A DNA stretch of 64,000 bases from Galeopsis tetrahit. Its lineage: Eukaryota; Streptophyta; Magnoliopsida; Lamiales; Lamiaceae. How positions within the stretch are numbered: position 1 is the stretch's first letter; every line of letters begins with the position of its first letter. The stretch is from positions 71,517,348-71,581,347 of the forward strand of contig OY776129.1 of the NCBI GenBank assembly GCA_963675135.1. Direction: 5' to 3'. The notes below the pieces were generated by a model. It was given only the letters and a program-made list of their open reading frames with translations, did not search any database and was not told where the DNA came from. Below are positions 11,457 to 25,700 of the stretch, piece by piece. A program made the translations under genes and the position numbers.

Positions 11457-12207
11457 ATGGATCCAAATGATCCCAATTATCATCATGACTTTCAAAACCA
11501 GTCAAGTTCACAAAATTTTCAATCGTTTTTTAATATTGATAATTCTCAATTTTCTCAATATTATCAAAATTCTCAATTTTCTCCGAATTTGAACCAAGTT
11601 CCTATCTCTGAACCAGTTCAAATTTCGGAAAGTTTTCCTCGCAATTTGTTTGGAAAACAAAAGAAAAAAGTGCAAAAAAAAGGGTGGTATGTTAAGGAAG
11701 ATGTTGCATTAATGTCATCTTATTATTTCATCAGTGAAGATGGCGCGGTTGGGACTAATCAAAAATCGACAAGGCTATGGGGACGAGTACATGATATGTA
11801 CGAGCAAGCTCGGAGGGAAAATCCGGATGAGCTAAATGAAAGAAATATAGAGATGATGCGAAGTCGCTATAAACGCATCAATGAAAATTGCAGCAGGTGG
11901 TTGGAAGCATTGAATGATGCAAATGCGATGTACAAAAGCGGAATGAGCCAAAGTGACATTGAGAAATAAGCTCATGAAATTTATTGTCGTGCCTCCGGAA
12001 ACAACCAACAGTTTACTAAAAAGGTTGTTTTTAATGAAGTTTTGAGTAAACATTTCAAGTGGCAAATACATCATGCTCCAACACGTCCACGTCCTGAAAA
12101 TGAAGAGGAAACTGAAGAAAGTGGTGGCAACTCAAAGAGATCAAGGACCATTGAAGAAGTGCAGTATTTAAACGCCCATGTCTTGTATGGGATAAAAATT
12201 TCATAGG
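11457..12207 (+). pseudogene. PIF/Harbinger ORF1 (Myb/SANT-like DNA-binding protein), stop-interrupted
   Basis: The open frame 11457-11969 (170 residues) starts with an asparagine/glutamine-rich leader, then a trihelix/SANT-like region (GWYVKEDVALMSSYYFI, GTNQKSTRLWGRVHDMYEQA, RNIEMMRSRYKRINENCSRW). This is the ORF1 type that in plant databases is often labelled glutathione S-transferase T3-like or ALP2-like and that assists the transposase. A TAA at 11967 ends it where relatives carry lysine; the same frame then runs on with AHEIYCRASGNNQQFTKK and a typical acidic/basic tail (EEETEESGGNSKRSRT) to about 12130. The gene therefore looks broken by a point mutation. Confidence 0.8.
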
Positions 12208-12208
12208 A

Positions 12209-12472
12209 AAAATAATGATGGCTTGTATCATCATGCACAATATGATAGTGGAGGATGAACGAGACACATACCAAAATTATTATGATCCTACTGAATTTTT
12301 AGTGGATTGCCCCGCAAATGATGAACAGTCATTTCAGTACTCTACTGAACGCATTGCAAGTTTATCCTCCTATATGATTAGTAGGGAACAACTTCGTAAT
12401 AGAGAAGCCCATGTCGCTCTTAAGAATGACTTGATTGAGCATATATGGCAAAAATTCGGCACTGATAATTAA
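12209..12472 (+). pseudogene. C-terminal remnant of PIF/Harbinger transposase (ALP1-like)
   Basis: The frame reads MMACIIMHNMIVEDERDTY and ends REQLRNREAHVALKNDLIEHIWQKF, the characteristic end of plant Harbinger transposases. Everything upstream, including the DDE triad, is deleted, and ORF1 is joined almost directly to this tail near 12200. Confidence 0.82.
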
Positions 12473-12884
12473 ATATGTAATTTGCATCTTTTGCTTTGTT
12501 GTAATTAGGCATTTATTTGTAGTTCGATTTATTTATTTTCAGTTGTATTTCAATTTTTGTAATGGAAATTTTATTATTGAATGTTGTAATTTTTTTTAAG
12601 TCTATGGTAATTTTTTATTATAGTTATGAATTTTTTAATATTAAATAACGGTATATATTTTTTAAATATTGTGAAAATATTATAAAGAATTAATAATAAA
12701 TATAATTATTATATTATAAAAGAAATAATTTATTAAATGTTGGTTGTGGTTGTGGGTGGTTATGGATAAAGTGTGAAAAAAGATAAATTTGGATTGTGGT
12801 GTAAAATGGGTAGGTGGAGGAGTGAGAAATTAATTTTATATTTGATGACCCGGTCATGACCGGGCATGGATAAACATGGTCTAA

Positions 12885-14539
12885 AGGGAGAGGAGTAGTC
12901 TTTTTTTTTTTTCTCAAATTTATGATACATCTCGTTGATTTGGATTTTGGAGTATGATCTTTGATATCTTAAGTAGTTTGGAAAATCAAATCAAAATTGA
13001 TGTAATTTTCATGAAAAAAAAATCAAATCAAAATAACTATTTTTTTAATTATCGTCTTAATTAATTTTCACGTCATATATAAGGATAAAAAAAATTAATA
13101 ATACGTGACGTGATACGCAATCTTCTATAGCAGATAGCAAAACTTTTTTATTTTTTTAAAAAATGAAATACAAGACCAAAATCAAAATGAGTGTAAAAAA
13201 TTGTAATTGCAACTTATAAAATGGATATCGAAATAAACAAGTATCATAATATCCATCCTTCATAATTTGTAATGAAGTCTCAAATTAAAATTACAAATAT
13301 TACTTCCTTCGATTCATAAAAGTTTGCAGAAATTTTGGACATATTTGCAATTCCCTATCCTATTATACTAACAGAGTTTTTCTTTTTTTAATGAGGTATC
13401 AATCTCACATTAATTTAGCTTATTTGTCATTTAAGAACAAACTAAAGTGCAAATGTCATTCAAATTAATTTATTCTCTTAAAAAATGACACGTGATTAGA
13501 ATAATGAGTATCATTTGAAAATGGAAGTTTAATTAATTTTTTATTATATTTTTATTTATTAATAAAAAAATCCTTTATTAAATTTTCACAAATTGAGCAA
13601 AATAAGAAAAACAGTGGGAGGTGAATGTACTCATTATAGAGTGCAATTTAACTGGGCCTAAATATTAATCGAGTCAGCCCAAAATGGGACCGACAAACCA
13701 CTGGGCTATTTGCACTTTAAACGCACCCCCCTTCTATTTTTTAATTTAAAACATGTAAAATACAACGCCACTACCACTTTCAACCACCCCACTCACCACC
13801 TCTGCACCGTCAACTTCTCCTAAACAATATTAAAATCTCGTAAAAAAATTCATAATTTTTTTTACGAGATTTTAACAAACTAGTGTCGAACATATAAACT
13901 TTCGTTGATAAATTGTTGTCGACAAGAGTGCATATTTTTAACACAGATTTCTCAAAAATATTCATTTTTTTTATTTTGTATGTCATTTCACATGTGAAAG
14001 AAATCTTGTTTATATATATATATATGAACAAACAATATTACCCTTCATTTTTATTAACTAATATAAAATCTAATACTCCTTCAACCCTAATTTACACATT
14101 AACAAATAACAATTGACAGTTCAAATCACGACCGAATCACCCATATTCCAAGAAAAAAAAATAATGAACCATAATTTTGAAAATTTTCTACTTTTTTGTA
14201 AGTTATGAAAAAAGGAAAGAATTTAAAAAAAATTGTGTCTGAAAAACAAAAAAACACCAAATCACCCATATTCCAAGAGAAAAAATAATGAAACATAATT
14301 TTGAAAATTTTCTACTTTTTTGTAAGTTATGAAAAAGAGGGAAAGAAAGAAAAAATATGTGTCTCAAAAACAAAAAAACACCAAATCTGAAACAAGTATA
14401 TGATTTTTTTTTTAAACAAGTCAAAATATTATAATTAAAACACCAAATCTGAAAAAACGAAGCATAACAAGGTCGTTTTTTGTATGAAAAAAATCAAACT
14501 ATTGACGTGCAAGCGCGTTGTGCGAAAGCGAAATTTGGG
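12885..14539. other. AT-rich intergenic region without a recognisable gene
   Basis: Contains long A and T runs and a short TA microsatellite near 14012. At 14140-14290 and 14260-14400 there is a direct duplication of about 115 bp (AAATCACCCATATTCCAAGA, TTTTCTACTTTTTTGTAAGT). No gene or complete transposon was identified. Confidence 0.5.
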
Positions 14540-14547
14540 GTGACGGG

Positions 14548-15519
14548 TAGGGGTGTGTACCGGTCCAGAATCGAATCGGACCGGGATCGATTTGGACTGG
14601 GACCGGAATTTAAAAATTTTACGGACCGGACCGATAAATTCCGGTTCGGTCCGGGTTTGGACCGGTTGGACCGGAATATATATATATTTTTTTCTAAGTT
14701 TATGGAAACAAGAACAAAATTGATGAATTTGTGTATGAAAATTAAAGTGTTTTTGCTCTTCATTAAGTGGGTGTTTGGAAACAAAACTATGTGCTTAAAA
14801 ACACTTCTTTTTTAAATAGAATCACTTTTAAAGTGTTTGTAAACACAAGTAAGTGATTAAATTAATTACTTAAAAGCAGTTTTGGTCAAGCACTCCTCTC
14901 CATGCTTCTAACAACTTCTAAGTGCTTCTAATCATTACACTAACTAATTTTACAATTTTGCCCTCATAATTTAAATAATATTTTATTTTTACCATTATTT
15001 ATTCAAATGTAATAAGGGTGTTTTTTGTAAAATTATAAAAAAAGTGATTTGTATGACATACACCACAACATTTAAAAAATTGATTAGAAGTGCTTATTTT
15101 TAAAACACCATCTACTTTCAATTTTACTACAAAAATCAACTTTAATCACTTTGAATCAACTACTATTGTTTGCAAACACACCCTAAGACAATGTGAATTT
15201 TATTTACATTATTATTAATGATCTTTTGACCCTAAAATAAATTAAATATGTTTGTTAAATTATATATTTGCAAAAAATGTAATAGATTTCAACACATTTT
15301 CACCAATTACTTGATTTTGAAAAACAATCGAGAGTGCTTTAGTTAAAAAAAAAAAAAAATCCGGTCCAAACCGGTCCGGATCGAAAAATTCCGGTTTTGG
15401 ACCGGACTGGAAGACCGGAATCCAAAATTTGCCGGATCGAAATCTAACCGGTCGGTCCGATTCCAGTCCGGTCCGGTTCCGATCATTTTTTTGGTCCGAT
15501 TTTTGTTTGAACACTCTTA
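14548..15519. mobile_element. hAT element with CCGGTCCGG-rich ends
   Basis: Flanked by the exact 8-bp duplication GTGACGGG (14540-14547 and 15520-15527). The ends are TAGGGGTGTGTAC and, reversed, TAAGAGTGTTC. Subterminal sequence on both sides is a degenerate run of CCGGTCC/GGACCGG motifs. An 8-bp duplication with TAGGGGTG-like ends indicates hAT. No transposase is present; a MITE is nested at 14767-15183. Confidence 0.8.
14767..15183. mobile_element. PIF/Harbinger-type MITE nested in the hAT element
   Basis: 417 bp, ends GTGGGTGTTTGGAAAC and, reversed, GGGTGTGTTTGCAAAC, flanked by TAA (14764-14766, 15184-15186). Internal sequence is partly self-complementary (AAGTGCTT/AAGCACTT motifs). Confidence 0.78.
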
Positions 15520-15527
15520 GTGACGGG

Positions 15528-16738
15528 CGGAGAAGGGGAGAGAAGGCAGTCGTGGAAGCGCGGTGGCTCTAGGGAGTTGAAGAAGGGAGAGAATTATGAT
15601 TTGTGAAAAAAAATGAGGATAATTCGGATTTATAAGGAAAGTAGTTTTGAAAAATGTGAGGGGTGAACTCATACATCGAGGCTGGAGGGTGAACTCATAT
15701 TTTAGTATACAATTTAAAGTAATATTTAAAAACCTTTACTTATGAAAAAGTTCATTATAATTTTTATATTTTTTAAAATATGTAATACATGACGTAACAT
15801 CTATGATGAAAAATTAGAAAATCAAACATAAAATATGATAAACATGCTATTTACAGATCAAATAAAAGAGAAAGGATACAAAATAATAATTGATAGAAAA
15901 TGGAACAAAAGAATTGTAATTAAAAAAGAAAAAATGAGAAGAAAGAAAAAAGAAAAAATACGTAAATAAGATAATTTTGGAACCCACATAACTTAAGAGA
16001 TAAAAGAATTTAGAGTTAGATGAAAAAGAAATACATTATTATTACAATTGAAATAAAATTATACTCTTAAATTTGATTAAATGTTAAATTAAATTGAGTA
16101 AACTATATATTAAAATTTATTTATTATTATTTAAAAAAAAAAGAAGCAAAAGTAAAGAGTATTAAAAAAAAGAAAATACGGAGTAAATAAAAGAGTGAAA
16201 GGAAGGTCGGGTTCCCTCCATTTTCTTTCTTCCGGCATTTCTACTTTTCTCTCTCCCCTCTCTCTCTCACGCACAACACACAGTTGGCACAGACTGCAGA
16301 GCAGAGTTAGAGAGTACAATCATCGGCTTCCTCCCTGACTGGTGAGTACAACTTAGTAAATACAACTATTTGCTTTGCTATTCCTCCTAAATCAAAGTCT
16401 TGCCCCAATTCTGCAAAGAACCCTAGAATTCAAGTTTGTGCTCGATGTCCCTTTTCTGCATTGAATTTTATTCACAATTCATGCTAAAATTTTCAACTCT
16501 GGTATGGTTGGTCTGTTTCAATTTAATTGTTTTCCCGCGTTGGCAATTTCAGTTCTGGATATTTGATGTCTTGCTTTTTTAACTGGGGTTTTTACTGAAT
16601 CAAGTGTTCGTTATACAGTTTTGAGTTTTCTAAACTCTTTAATTCTTTATTCTAGTTCAGGGTTTTGATATAACCATTTTGCTTTTTCTTCTCCCCCAAT
16701 TCGCAGAGGAGAGTCTCAAATTGTCCTGAAATTCCAGC
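15528..16738 (+). promoter_or_regulatory. Promoter, 5' untranslated region and leader intron of SMC3
   Basis: AT-rich sequence gives way at about 16200 to a CT-rich stretch (CTCTCTCCCCTCTCTCTCTC) typical of plant transcription starts. A leader exon ends at 16341 (GACTG|GTGAGT). The leader intron 16342-16706 ends TTCGCAG, 32 bases before the ATG. Confidence 0.55.
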
Positions 16739-19700
16739 ATGTACATTAAACAGGTAGTGGACCATTCAGTTTATTAATTCAGTGCTTATTTCTTTCAAGA
16801 AATGGTTACTCAGATATTCTTTGTGTGTGTATCTCTATTATAGGTTGTAATTGAAGGGTTTAAGAGTTACAGGGAACAAATTGCAACTGACACATTCAGT
16901 CCTAAAGTTAACTGTGTTGGTATAATTTTTTTCCATATATACCCAGTCTTTAAATCTATTACTCATATTCTTACTTTGTATCTCGTTTTACGAGTGTTGA
17001 ATTTACAATATATGTATATATTTGATGAATGTTCTGCAGTTGGTGCTAATGGATCTGGCAAATCTAACTTTTTCCACGGTATGTTGATTTTGAATACTTG
17101 AGATCTTGTTGTTCTATTCCTCAGGGATTAGTTTAATGGTAAACCTACTTATACTTGCAGCTATACGCTTTGTGATAAGTGATCTATTCCATAACTTGCG
17201 CAATGAAGAAAGGCAAGCATTACTACATGTAAGTTTTAGAGTGAAATATTGGGGCTCTCCAATTCCAGGTTACCAGCTCCATTAATTTCTTATGCAGTAT
17301 GAACTTAATTCTTTATTTTTCTGCTTTCCAGGAAGGTGCAGGCCACCAGGTGCTATCAGCATTTGTGGAGATTGTGTTCGACAACTCTGACAATCGTATC
17401 CCAGTAAATTTCTGAGAAGTGCTGATATATGAAAATCATTCCACATGCACATAAAATTTTGTCACAGGATTGCCATACATCTCTTTGCACTCTTAACATA
17501 ATTTTAATCTACGATTTATTTTAGAATCTCTTCTTCTGAAGTTATGATACATGTAAAATAACTGAACTTAAAAGTATCAAATGTAATTCTTGTACAAATA
17601 TGCTCATGGCTAAGAGTATTGGAGATACTATTGCTTAACTGTATATTGGCATAATACTGGTACTTCAGCTGTTGCCTCATGGGAATTGAAGTCATGGAGA
17701 AACTGTTAGGTCAGAAAGTTAGTATAGTCATGTCCAGATATTATTCTCTTGCAGTCCCTAATTGGACTCTGTGTTAGCTACTTAGTTTTCATTGTTCAGG
17801 GGTAGCTCTCTGAAATTTCTTTTTGGTAGGAATTAGGAAAGTTGGTGGCTGCAATAGTTGGCATGGTAAGCGATTTAAGAATGTAGGTAAAATGATAAAT
17901 GACGGGACAGTTGTTAAAAAATCACTTAATTTTTAGATGCAGGAGCAGGAAAGTAATGAGTGGATGAGAGAGACATGAACTGCCTTAAAACATGTCAATA
18001 CCTCATTCTTCTCAATTCATTATTTCCTTATACCAAATTCGATTCATTTTAGATCTTACGCCAACAAACAAAATGGTTCATGCAATGTTAAAATTGTTGT
18101 GTACTGTTTCGACACTGGACTAATATAGTAACTGTACATAAGAGAATTTCTAGTTTTTTTTTTTAACTTTACATAACTACATGCTTCTAGTGAAGATTTT
18201 ATTGAAAGAAATGTATCTGCTAACCATAAGGACCTCTCTGCATTATTGTTCATCTTTTTTTATCTTGCTTGATCAAGGTTTTCACATATCTTTGACAGGT
18301 TGATAAAGAGGAAGTGCGGCTGAGGAGAACAATTGGTGTTAAGAAGGATGAATATTTCTTGGACGGGAAACATATCACGTATGTATACACTTGTATCGTG
18401 CAGAGTTATGATTTTTATTGTTTTCTTTTATTTATCCAGAGATCATTATGGTTCTTCCCCCCTGTAATTGGCCCATTACTCCCACACCACACCGTTGTTG
18501 TTAATTGCATTGCATGCTATTAACTTTTGAGTTTTCAGGAAGACAGAAGTCATGAATCTGCTTGAAAGTGCAGGATTCTCTCGTTCTAATCCTTACTATG
18601 TTGTGCAGCAGGGAAAAGTATGTGAATTTAAATTTTTTTCTTTCCTTTATTATTTTTTCCACTCATCTTTCTGACAGACGTTTCTTCTCAGATTGCGTCG
18701 TTGACATTAATGAAGGATTCTGAGCGATTGGACCTGCTGAAGGAAATTGGTGGGACTCGAGTTTATGAGGAGAGACGTCGCGAAAGCTTGAAAATCATGC
18801 AGGAGACAGGCAATGACAATAACCATCCATCTTGATAGGGATAAAATCAATTAATGAAATTAAAGCTCTTTCTTTGGCATATTTACCCTTGCAATCTCTA
18901 TTTCAGTCCTAGCAATTGTTCGTCATTTCTCCGATTGATTTCCGGTTTATTTGCAATCCCATTGAGTGAATCATTAAGATTAATTTGTTCAATAAAATAT
19001 TTTTGTTACTATACTTTTTGGTGCTTGTTATTTTGCTTTTGTTTCTAACAACTATCTGTGTTACAGGTAATAAGAGAAAGCAAATTATTCAAGTTGTGCA
19101 ATACTTGAATGACAGACTTCACGAGCTTGATGAAGAGAAAGAGGAATTGAAAAAATATCAGCAACTTGACAGGCAGAGGAAGTCTTTGGAGTACACTATT
19201 TATGACAAAGAACTCCATGATGCGAAGCAGCAATTAATGAAGGCATTTATTTTTCTTTTTAGTGCAACCTTTGCCTTGTTTGCTCCTCTTAATTATGTTT
19301 TGACTTACTGCTGTATTCATGAATATGGACAATATTGATTTACTGTATGTATGAGAATTATTCTGAAAACCTAGAGAAATAGGCATGTGTGTTATCAAAG
19401 GATTTTCTGCGAAGGTAATTCTTTGAGATACAAAGCATAATTAAATTAAAATGTACACTTTCTGATAATTAAAAACTAAACTAATCCAAAATATGAGAAA
19501 ACAATGGATACAGTATATGCATAAATTTTATAATCTAAAAAATGTTTAAAGTTAGAGTATAAAGTCTTTTATGTGAAATAAGTTTATAATATGTGGTTTA
19601 ACAGTATGGACAAATTATTACTAACAAAGAAAACATCATGCATATGACTCACTTCCCTCTTGCCCTTGTGTGAATTATTCTCTAAATTGCTACATTTGTA

Positions 19701-22700
19701 ACTCTTGCTGCATTGAAATTGTTATGTTGGAATTTTTTTAAAATTGCGGGAACTATGGGTATCTTTTATGTATGAGAATAACATATATTCTTACCATTTT
19801 CGAGACATTAAAAAATTAAATTCTAGCGGCTCTCATAATAAAAGCATTATGCCTTGTAAAAAAATAAGATCCAATTACTATTTTGAAATATTTGTATATA
19901 TTTTTTTTTAAATGTATAAGAAGAGTGATTTTAATTTTTGCATAAGATTTCAGAAAATGCTGAAGAACAGCTATACAATAGGTGCAAACCTTAGGTGAGA
20001 TTGACGCGTGAAAATATAAGTGTAGATGGATGCAGTTAATCTGTCTTTTACTAGATAATTCTTGGGGCACAATTTAATGACTAGAGTTAGGAGCTTATTC
20101 TGCTTATGGCTTTTTTGAAACAAGACTACCTGATTTTTCTATTTGTAATTGTACAACATTAGTTATTACTGCACATGCATGTGAGATTTAAAAAAATCAT
20201 GTCAACATCTAGCGCCTTGGAGTGGCTTGTATTACATAATGCTTTCAGCATGACTCATTAAAACTTTGCCTATTTTGCAGATAGAAGAGGATCGAAACAA
20301 GATTACTGAAAATTCTGCCACATTGTATAATAGTGTTTCTGATGCCCATGAGAAGTGCAAGAAGTGGGACAAGTCACTTAAAGATCTTACTAAAGATGCT
20401 CAGAGTTTAAGCAGAGAAAAAGAAACAATAGAGAAACAAAGGATGGAAGCTATAAAGAAACGTGCAAAACTTGAGCTAGATGATAAAGACTTGCAAGATA
20501 AGATCGCAGGGAATATTAGAGCTAAGGTGCCGTTGATAGGACCACTTAGTAATTTTAGACTCTTTTGAATGTTTTTCGTATGGAGAAGCCTATGTCTTGA
20601 AGCATTTACTGATTTGTTGTTCGTACTCCAGGACGATGCTGTGAAACAACTTGTGCTGTTGGAGAAAGAGATCCAAGAATCCAATGCTGAGCTGACTAAG
20701 ATAAACCAGTTGTATGATAAGCAGGTCAGGGAGGAGGAGAATCTGGCTCGAGGGTATTTTTCCAATTCTCTGATGAGGCCCATAATTTCTTACATTTTTG
20801 TTTGCCATCTAGTTGATGTTATGAGTAAGAATTATCATTTTCAGTTCCTTGCTATCAAGTGAAATCAAAGTGAATCCTTCATTCAATTGACCCATGGAAG
20901 ATCTTAAGATTGCCACGCATTTTGAATAACTTGGATCTCTATGATTTTACTCGCAACTTTTTAGTCTTAGACCAGTCTTATTTTTCATATTATTTCATTT
21001 TGTCTGGTCAAGTATATGCATATATTGTTACTGCATGGAACTATACACAATTATTTCTTATATGCTTGACATCTTTGAGACATATCTGTTGATTTCATTA
21101 CTGCAATTTGTAGTCTTTTATCCCCATTTGAGTGTAATATAACATAATACTCCGTCCCGAGATTATTTGCACTTGTGCTATGACACAAAAATTAAGAAAA
21201 GTGAATTTAGGGAGGTGTGGGGTCAAATAAAGGAGGGGTATTTTGGGTGATTTAGTGAGAAGTAAAGGAAATTTAATGAGGTGTGAGGTAAAATGTGGGT
21301 CCAAAATGAGTGACAGTTTTGAATATAAAATGATGTAGTGAGGGTATTAATTTTGTGCGTTATTTCCATATTGGGAGTGTGCAAATTATCTTGGGACGGA
21401 CCGAAAAGAAAGTGTGCAAATAATTGCGGGACGAAGGGAGTATTATTTTATCTTCTTGCATATGCACACTGTTACTGCATTAAAGTTCACGGGATATCAA
21501 AAAAAGTTAAGACAATAATTGTATCCATTACTTTTGCTTATTTCCATTTTATCTACTAGGAACAATGAGTCGTCTGATGAGTGAAGGTTGTGTTGCCAAC
21601 TGGTACATAATTGTTTCACAGCAGTTGACTCAATGATTCACTGTGGAAGGGGTTTGGGAGGGGTGATAAAGATAGGAAATGACAATAAACCAGGTTGAAG
21701 TGGACCATAGGTGTGAGCCTGAGCATGATACATAACCCCTCTCTCCCTTTTGTTTTAAAAGAGTTGGTCAAGAAATGCATGATACAATGGTTGATAGCTT
21801 GGGAAGTGGGAACTAGCTTTATTGAGTGAGTGGTTGGACTGGTTTACTTGATCCTAGTTCTGAGTATGCTAAACTCACAAGCGAAGCAAATTGGTCAGCA
21901 TCTCTAAGACACTATATCAATTAACTCAAAAAGAATTAATCAGATTTTTCTGAAACTGCCTCTGAGTAAATGTATCATTTTCCTCACATATTACACTTGG
22001 TGCTGCTGGTTAACTGTTGTTGATCCTTGCTGTTTCATCTGCCATATCATTTGGTACCTTTTCAACTTTTAGGGGGTTCTTGGTTGCATACTTTGAGAGT
22101 GAAGGTATGAGAATGAAATGAAAAAAAAATAGTGTTTGGTATAGTAAAGGAATAGGAATGATTCCTCACCTTTAGGGAATCCACCATTCTCATCAATCAT
22201 ACCAGTACCCTTTTCCATTCCTCCTTGCTTGTGCTGTGCTATAATCGAGTCAAACCCAATTTCATAGAGTGATTTATAGAATCCTGAGAATGAACTTCTT
22301 GATCTGTATCTTTCACTATTTAGTGATCATAATTTTATCAGCTGTTACATTAAGCATGACATAGAATGATAAAGTTTTTCTTCTGTTCACCGGAAACTAG
22401 CTTGTGATTTCTACCAAGGAACTCATGAAGTGAGGAAAAGGAAGAACAATATGGTTGTTTGAATAGTTGATAGATACTCAATGGATTTGTACTGGAACTA
22501 TAATCTTCGTCGTCTTTCCCATCCATATGCTTTTAATCATGGATCCTCTGCTTTGCTGATTTTGTCTTGTTCATTCTGTATTTATATTATTCAATGTAAT
22601 GATTTAATGGCAGTATCTTCAATTTCTGGATGTGAATTGTGTAGGATTATGGAGCGTGAAAAACAGCTTAGCATTCTTTATCAGAAACAGGGTCGTGCGA

Positions 22701-25700
22701 CACAGTTTGCTAATAAAGCAGCCCGTGACGATTGGCTTAAAAAAGAAATTAAAGATTACATGCATCTTTTGTCCTCAAACCAAGTACAGGTAATTGTCCA
22801 TGTCCACAATGCTGATTGCATGAGCTTTTAAAAATGTACTAAGAGTCTGTTGGAATTATAGTGGCTTAGGCGCAAGTACTAAATGTTAAGTGTTGGTGGC
22901 CAAGATGTGATTGCCATGCTGTTCCTTAGTCCTTTGTTTATTATCTGGCTTGCTTTCTGAGTCGACATAATCTATATTTTGTTAAATTGAGTGGCCTCTT
23001 TCCTTTTTATGTAACCTTTGTCTATATTATTTGGCCTGCTTTCTGAGTCTACATAAATTCTTCATTTTTCGCTGTTATAGATGACAACTGCGACTGAGCT
23101 TGTTGCTGGCAACTGTGACAGAGAATATACTGCTGCAGTGCTGCTATTTTACTAACGTTCCTTTTGCTCTATAGACATCAATTCAAATGTTCCCAATCTT
23201 GATTTACTAGGCATCAATTCAAATTTACGAATTTATTTTTTAAAATATAACAAGCTTTGCGCTATATGGATCTCCCATCATATAATCATCCTCATTGCAT
23301 TATTTCTAACATGCCTAGTGTAGCAATGCATGCTGATCATTGTCTTTGAAACAATGGGACTGCTCATTTAATTGCTGTTCAGTTTTCTTCCACTTACCTG
23401 CAATGAAGCAGTACGTTTTTTCCCTTCTGTATCTGGTTTTGTAGAAAAGTTGTATGAGAATCATTTTCTGTGTTTGCTTATTTCAGGAGAAAACACTTAG
23501 GGATGAAATTGAGCAGCTCAAGAAAGACATCAGAGAGCAGGAGGCCTATATAAAGGGACGAAGAGATGAAGCAGCAAAATTAGACTCTTTAATTTCAGGA
23601 TACAGACAAAGCTACACCCAGTTTAAAGTGGACCGAGATAAACTACACGATGAGCGGAAGTATGACTGCCATCTTAGTCGTTTTTGCCGAATATATATAT
23701 ATATTTTTTGTGGTGTCTAATCAGTTTACCAACATTTAGGTCCTTGTGGGGAAGAGAAAGTGAGCTATCTTCTGAAATTGATGGGCTCAAGTCGGAGGTT
23801 GTTAAAGCAGAGAAAAGCCTCGATCATGCGACTCCTGGTGTGAGTGCCCGATGTGCTAATATTTCATGGATTTTAATAATGTTAACATTGTTGACCTGGG
23901 TGGATTTCTCTTTATTCTTTCTTCAAACTAGGCATATTGTTATTGTTCTTATTTTGGAATCATTGATCTTATGATGAAATTAGAATTATTGTTTGAGAAA
24001 TGGGCCAGAAGTTGGGGAGAGACAAAACAATTTGGATGGGGTCAGATGTTGAGGCTTGTTTCTGCTGATGAGGAAAAATAGTAATAACAATTTGTGAACC
24101 ATATTTTAACATCACCACCCCATGTTCGTGATAATAATATCATAGATATTTTATTACAGAAAGTAGTGTTGTTTTGTCCTGCTGCATCAATATTTAACAA
24201 CTAGACTTTATCAATGGGACTGAAATGAGAAGACAAGTTCTTCGGGAAAGAAAGTTTGTGTCAAGATACTAAAGTATTCCTCTTTCTATTTTTATTTCCT
24301 TGGTTGTAAGAAGTGTGTAGGATTTTTCCTTTTCCCCGGCTCATGTTTGACATCCTCATAAAATTTTCATAATCGGATTCTCTCGTATCCATTTGCTCCT
24401 ATTTCTGATTAACTTTGCTGCAGGTCTATGTGAATTTAATTTGGGACATCTCCAGTGGTCCCTTCACAAGGGGGATAATATATTATCTTTTCTTTTTGGC
24501 ATCATCTATATTTTTTCCTTTCTGTATTGCTATTTCTCAATTTCCTGCTATTCAATCTTACATTCTTCTCAACATGCTCAGGATATAAGAAGAGGAATGC
24601 AGTCTGTGAGGAGGATATGTGATCAAAATGGTATTGGTGGAGTACATGGGCCTATTATTGAGTTGCTAGACTGTGATGAAAAATATTTCACAGCTGTCGA
24701 AGTTACTGCAGGAAACAGGTATCAATAATTCTTTTTTTTAGTTCAGTGTTGTCCAATGAAATTAAACTTTCACTGTTGTTATTTCCCTTCTTGCTCTGGT
24801 ATGCTCTAAAAAAAATTAAAGAGAATTGATGGCCCGTTGTTATTATGCCCAACTTGCAAATTTTGATGTCTAATCTGTTTCTGGTTTGCCTCTACTAATA
24901 TGTTACTTTTTGTACAGCTTATTTCATGTGGTGGTTGAAAATGATGACATATCAACCCAAATAATTGGGCACCTCAATGCTCAGAAAGGTGGACGGGTGA
25001 CATTTGTACCTCTGAACAGGGTGAAAGCTCCACATGTTACATATCCACAGAGTTCTGATGTGATACCTCTTCTAAGAAAAATGAAATTCTTAGAGAAATA
25101 TCGTTCAGCATTTGGTCAGGTCAGCCTTGTGTATATTTACTTGCACAACAACCTAAACTGTGTTGAATTTATTTGAAAGTCACAATTGGATTCTTTAACG
25201 ACCTTTTGGGTCATCTGTTCTGGCCTTATATTATATGGAAGTGTTCTTGTTGCTAAGATAGGTTTTCTGGGGCAAAATTGTATCGTACTTCTGCTGTGGT
25301 CTGTTTTAAGTGTAGTTGTAATTACCAGCATGTGCTTTTTCCTTAGATAGGCATGCATATGTTGACATCTGGAGTTTTCCATGACTGAACAAGTCAAAGA
25401 TCTCAGTTATCTGTAAGCATAGAACTTATTAAGAGAACTTGTCATTATAGTTGAACGTGTATGTTAATTGGTATGGTACTGCTAACCGACTTGTATGTGC
25501 TTGCTATTCACACCGTAAGGATGTTTGCATTATTTCTGAAGGTTTGCCATTTAAATGGTGGATGTATTGCATCCAAGTATTTGCTTTTATATGGTGTCAT
25601 ACTGATGATATTGTTTCTCTATGTATGTTTTGTGTATCCTTTGCAAATTGTTAGGTGTTCGCAAAGACTGTAATTTGCCGAGATTTAGATGTTGCTACAA

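Larger units (their letters stand above)
11080..12881 (+). mobile_element. Internally deleted PIF/Harbinger transposon
   Basis: Ends GACCATGTTTATC and, reversed, GACCATGTTTATC lie immediately inside TAA duplications (11077-11079 and 12882-12884). Further in, both ends carry GGGCA...CATGCCC motifs. The 1802-bp body holds ORF1 (Myb/SANT-like) and then the last portion of the transposase gene. The DDE catalytic core is missing, so the copy could move only with help from another element. Confidence 0.85.

Noticed and set aside
18810..18836. SMC3 exon 8 continuing past 18809
   Set aside because: It reaches a stop within nine codons and loses the conserved METGNKRKQ join.
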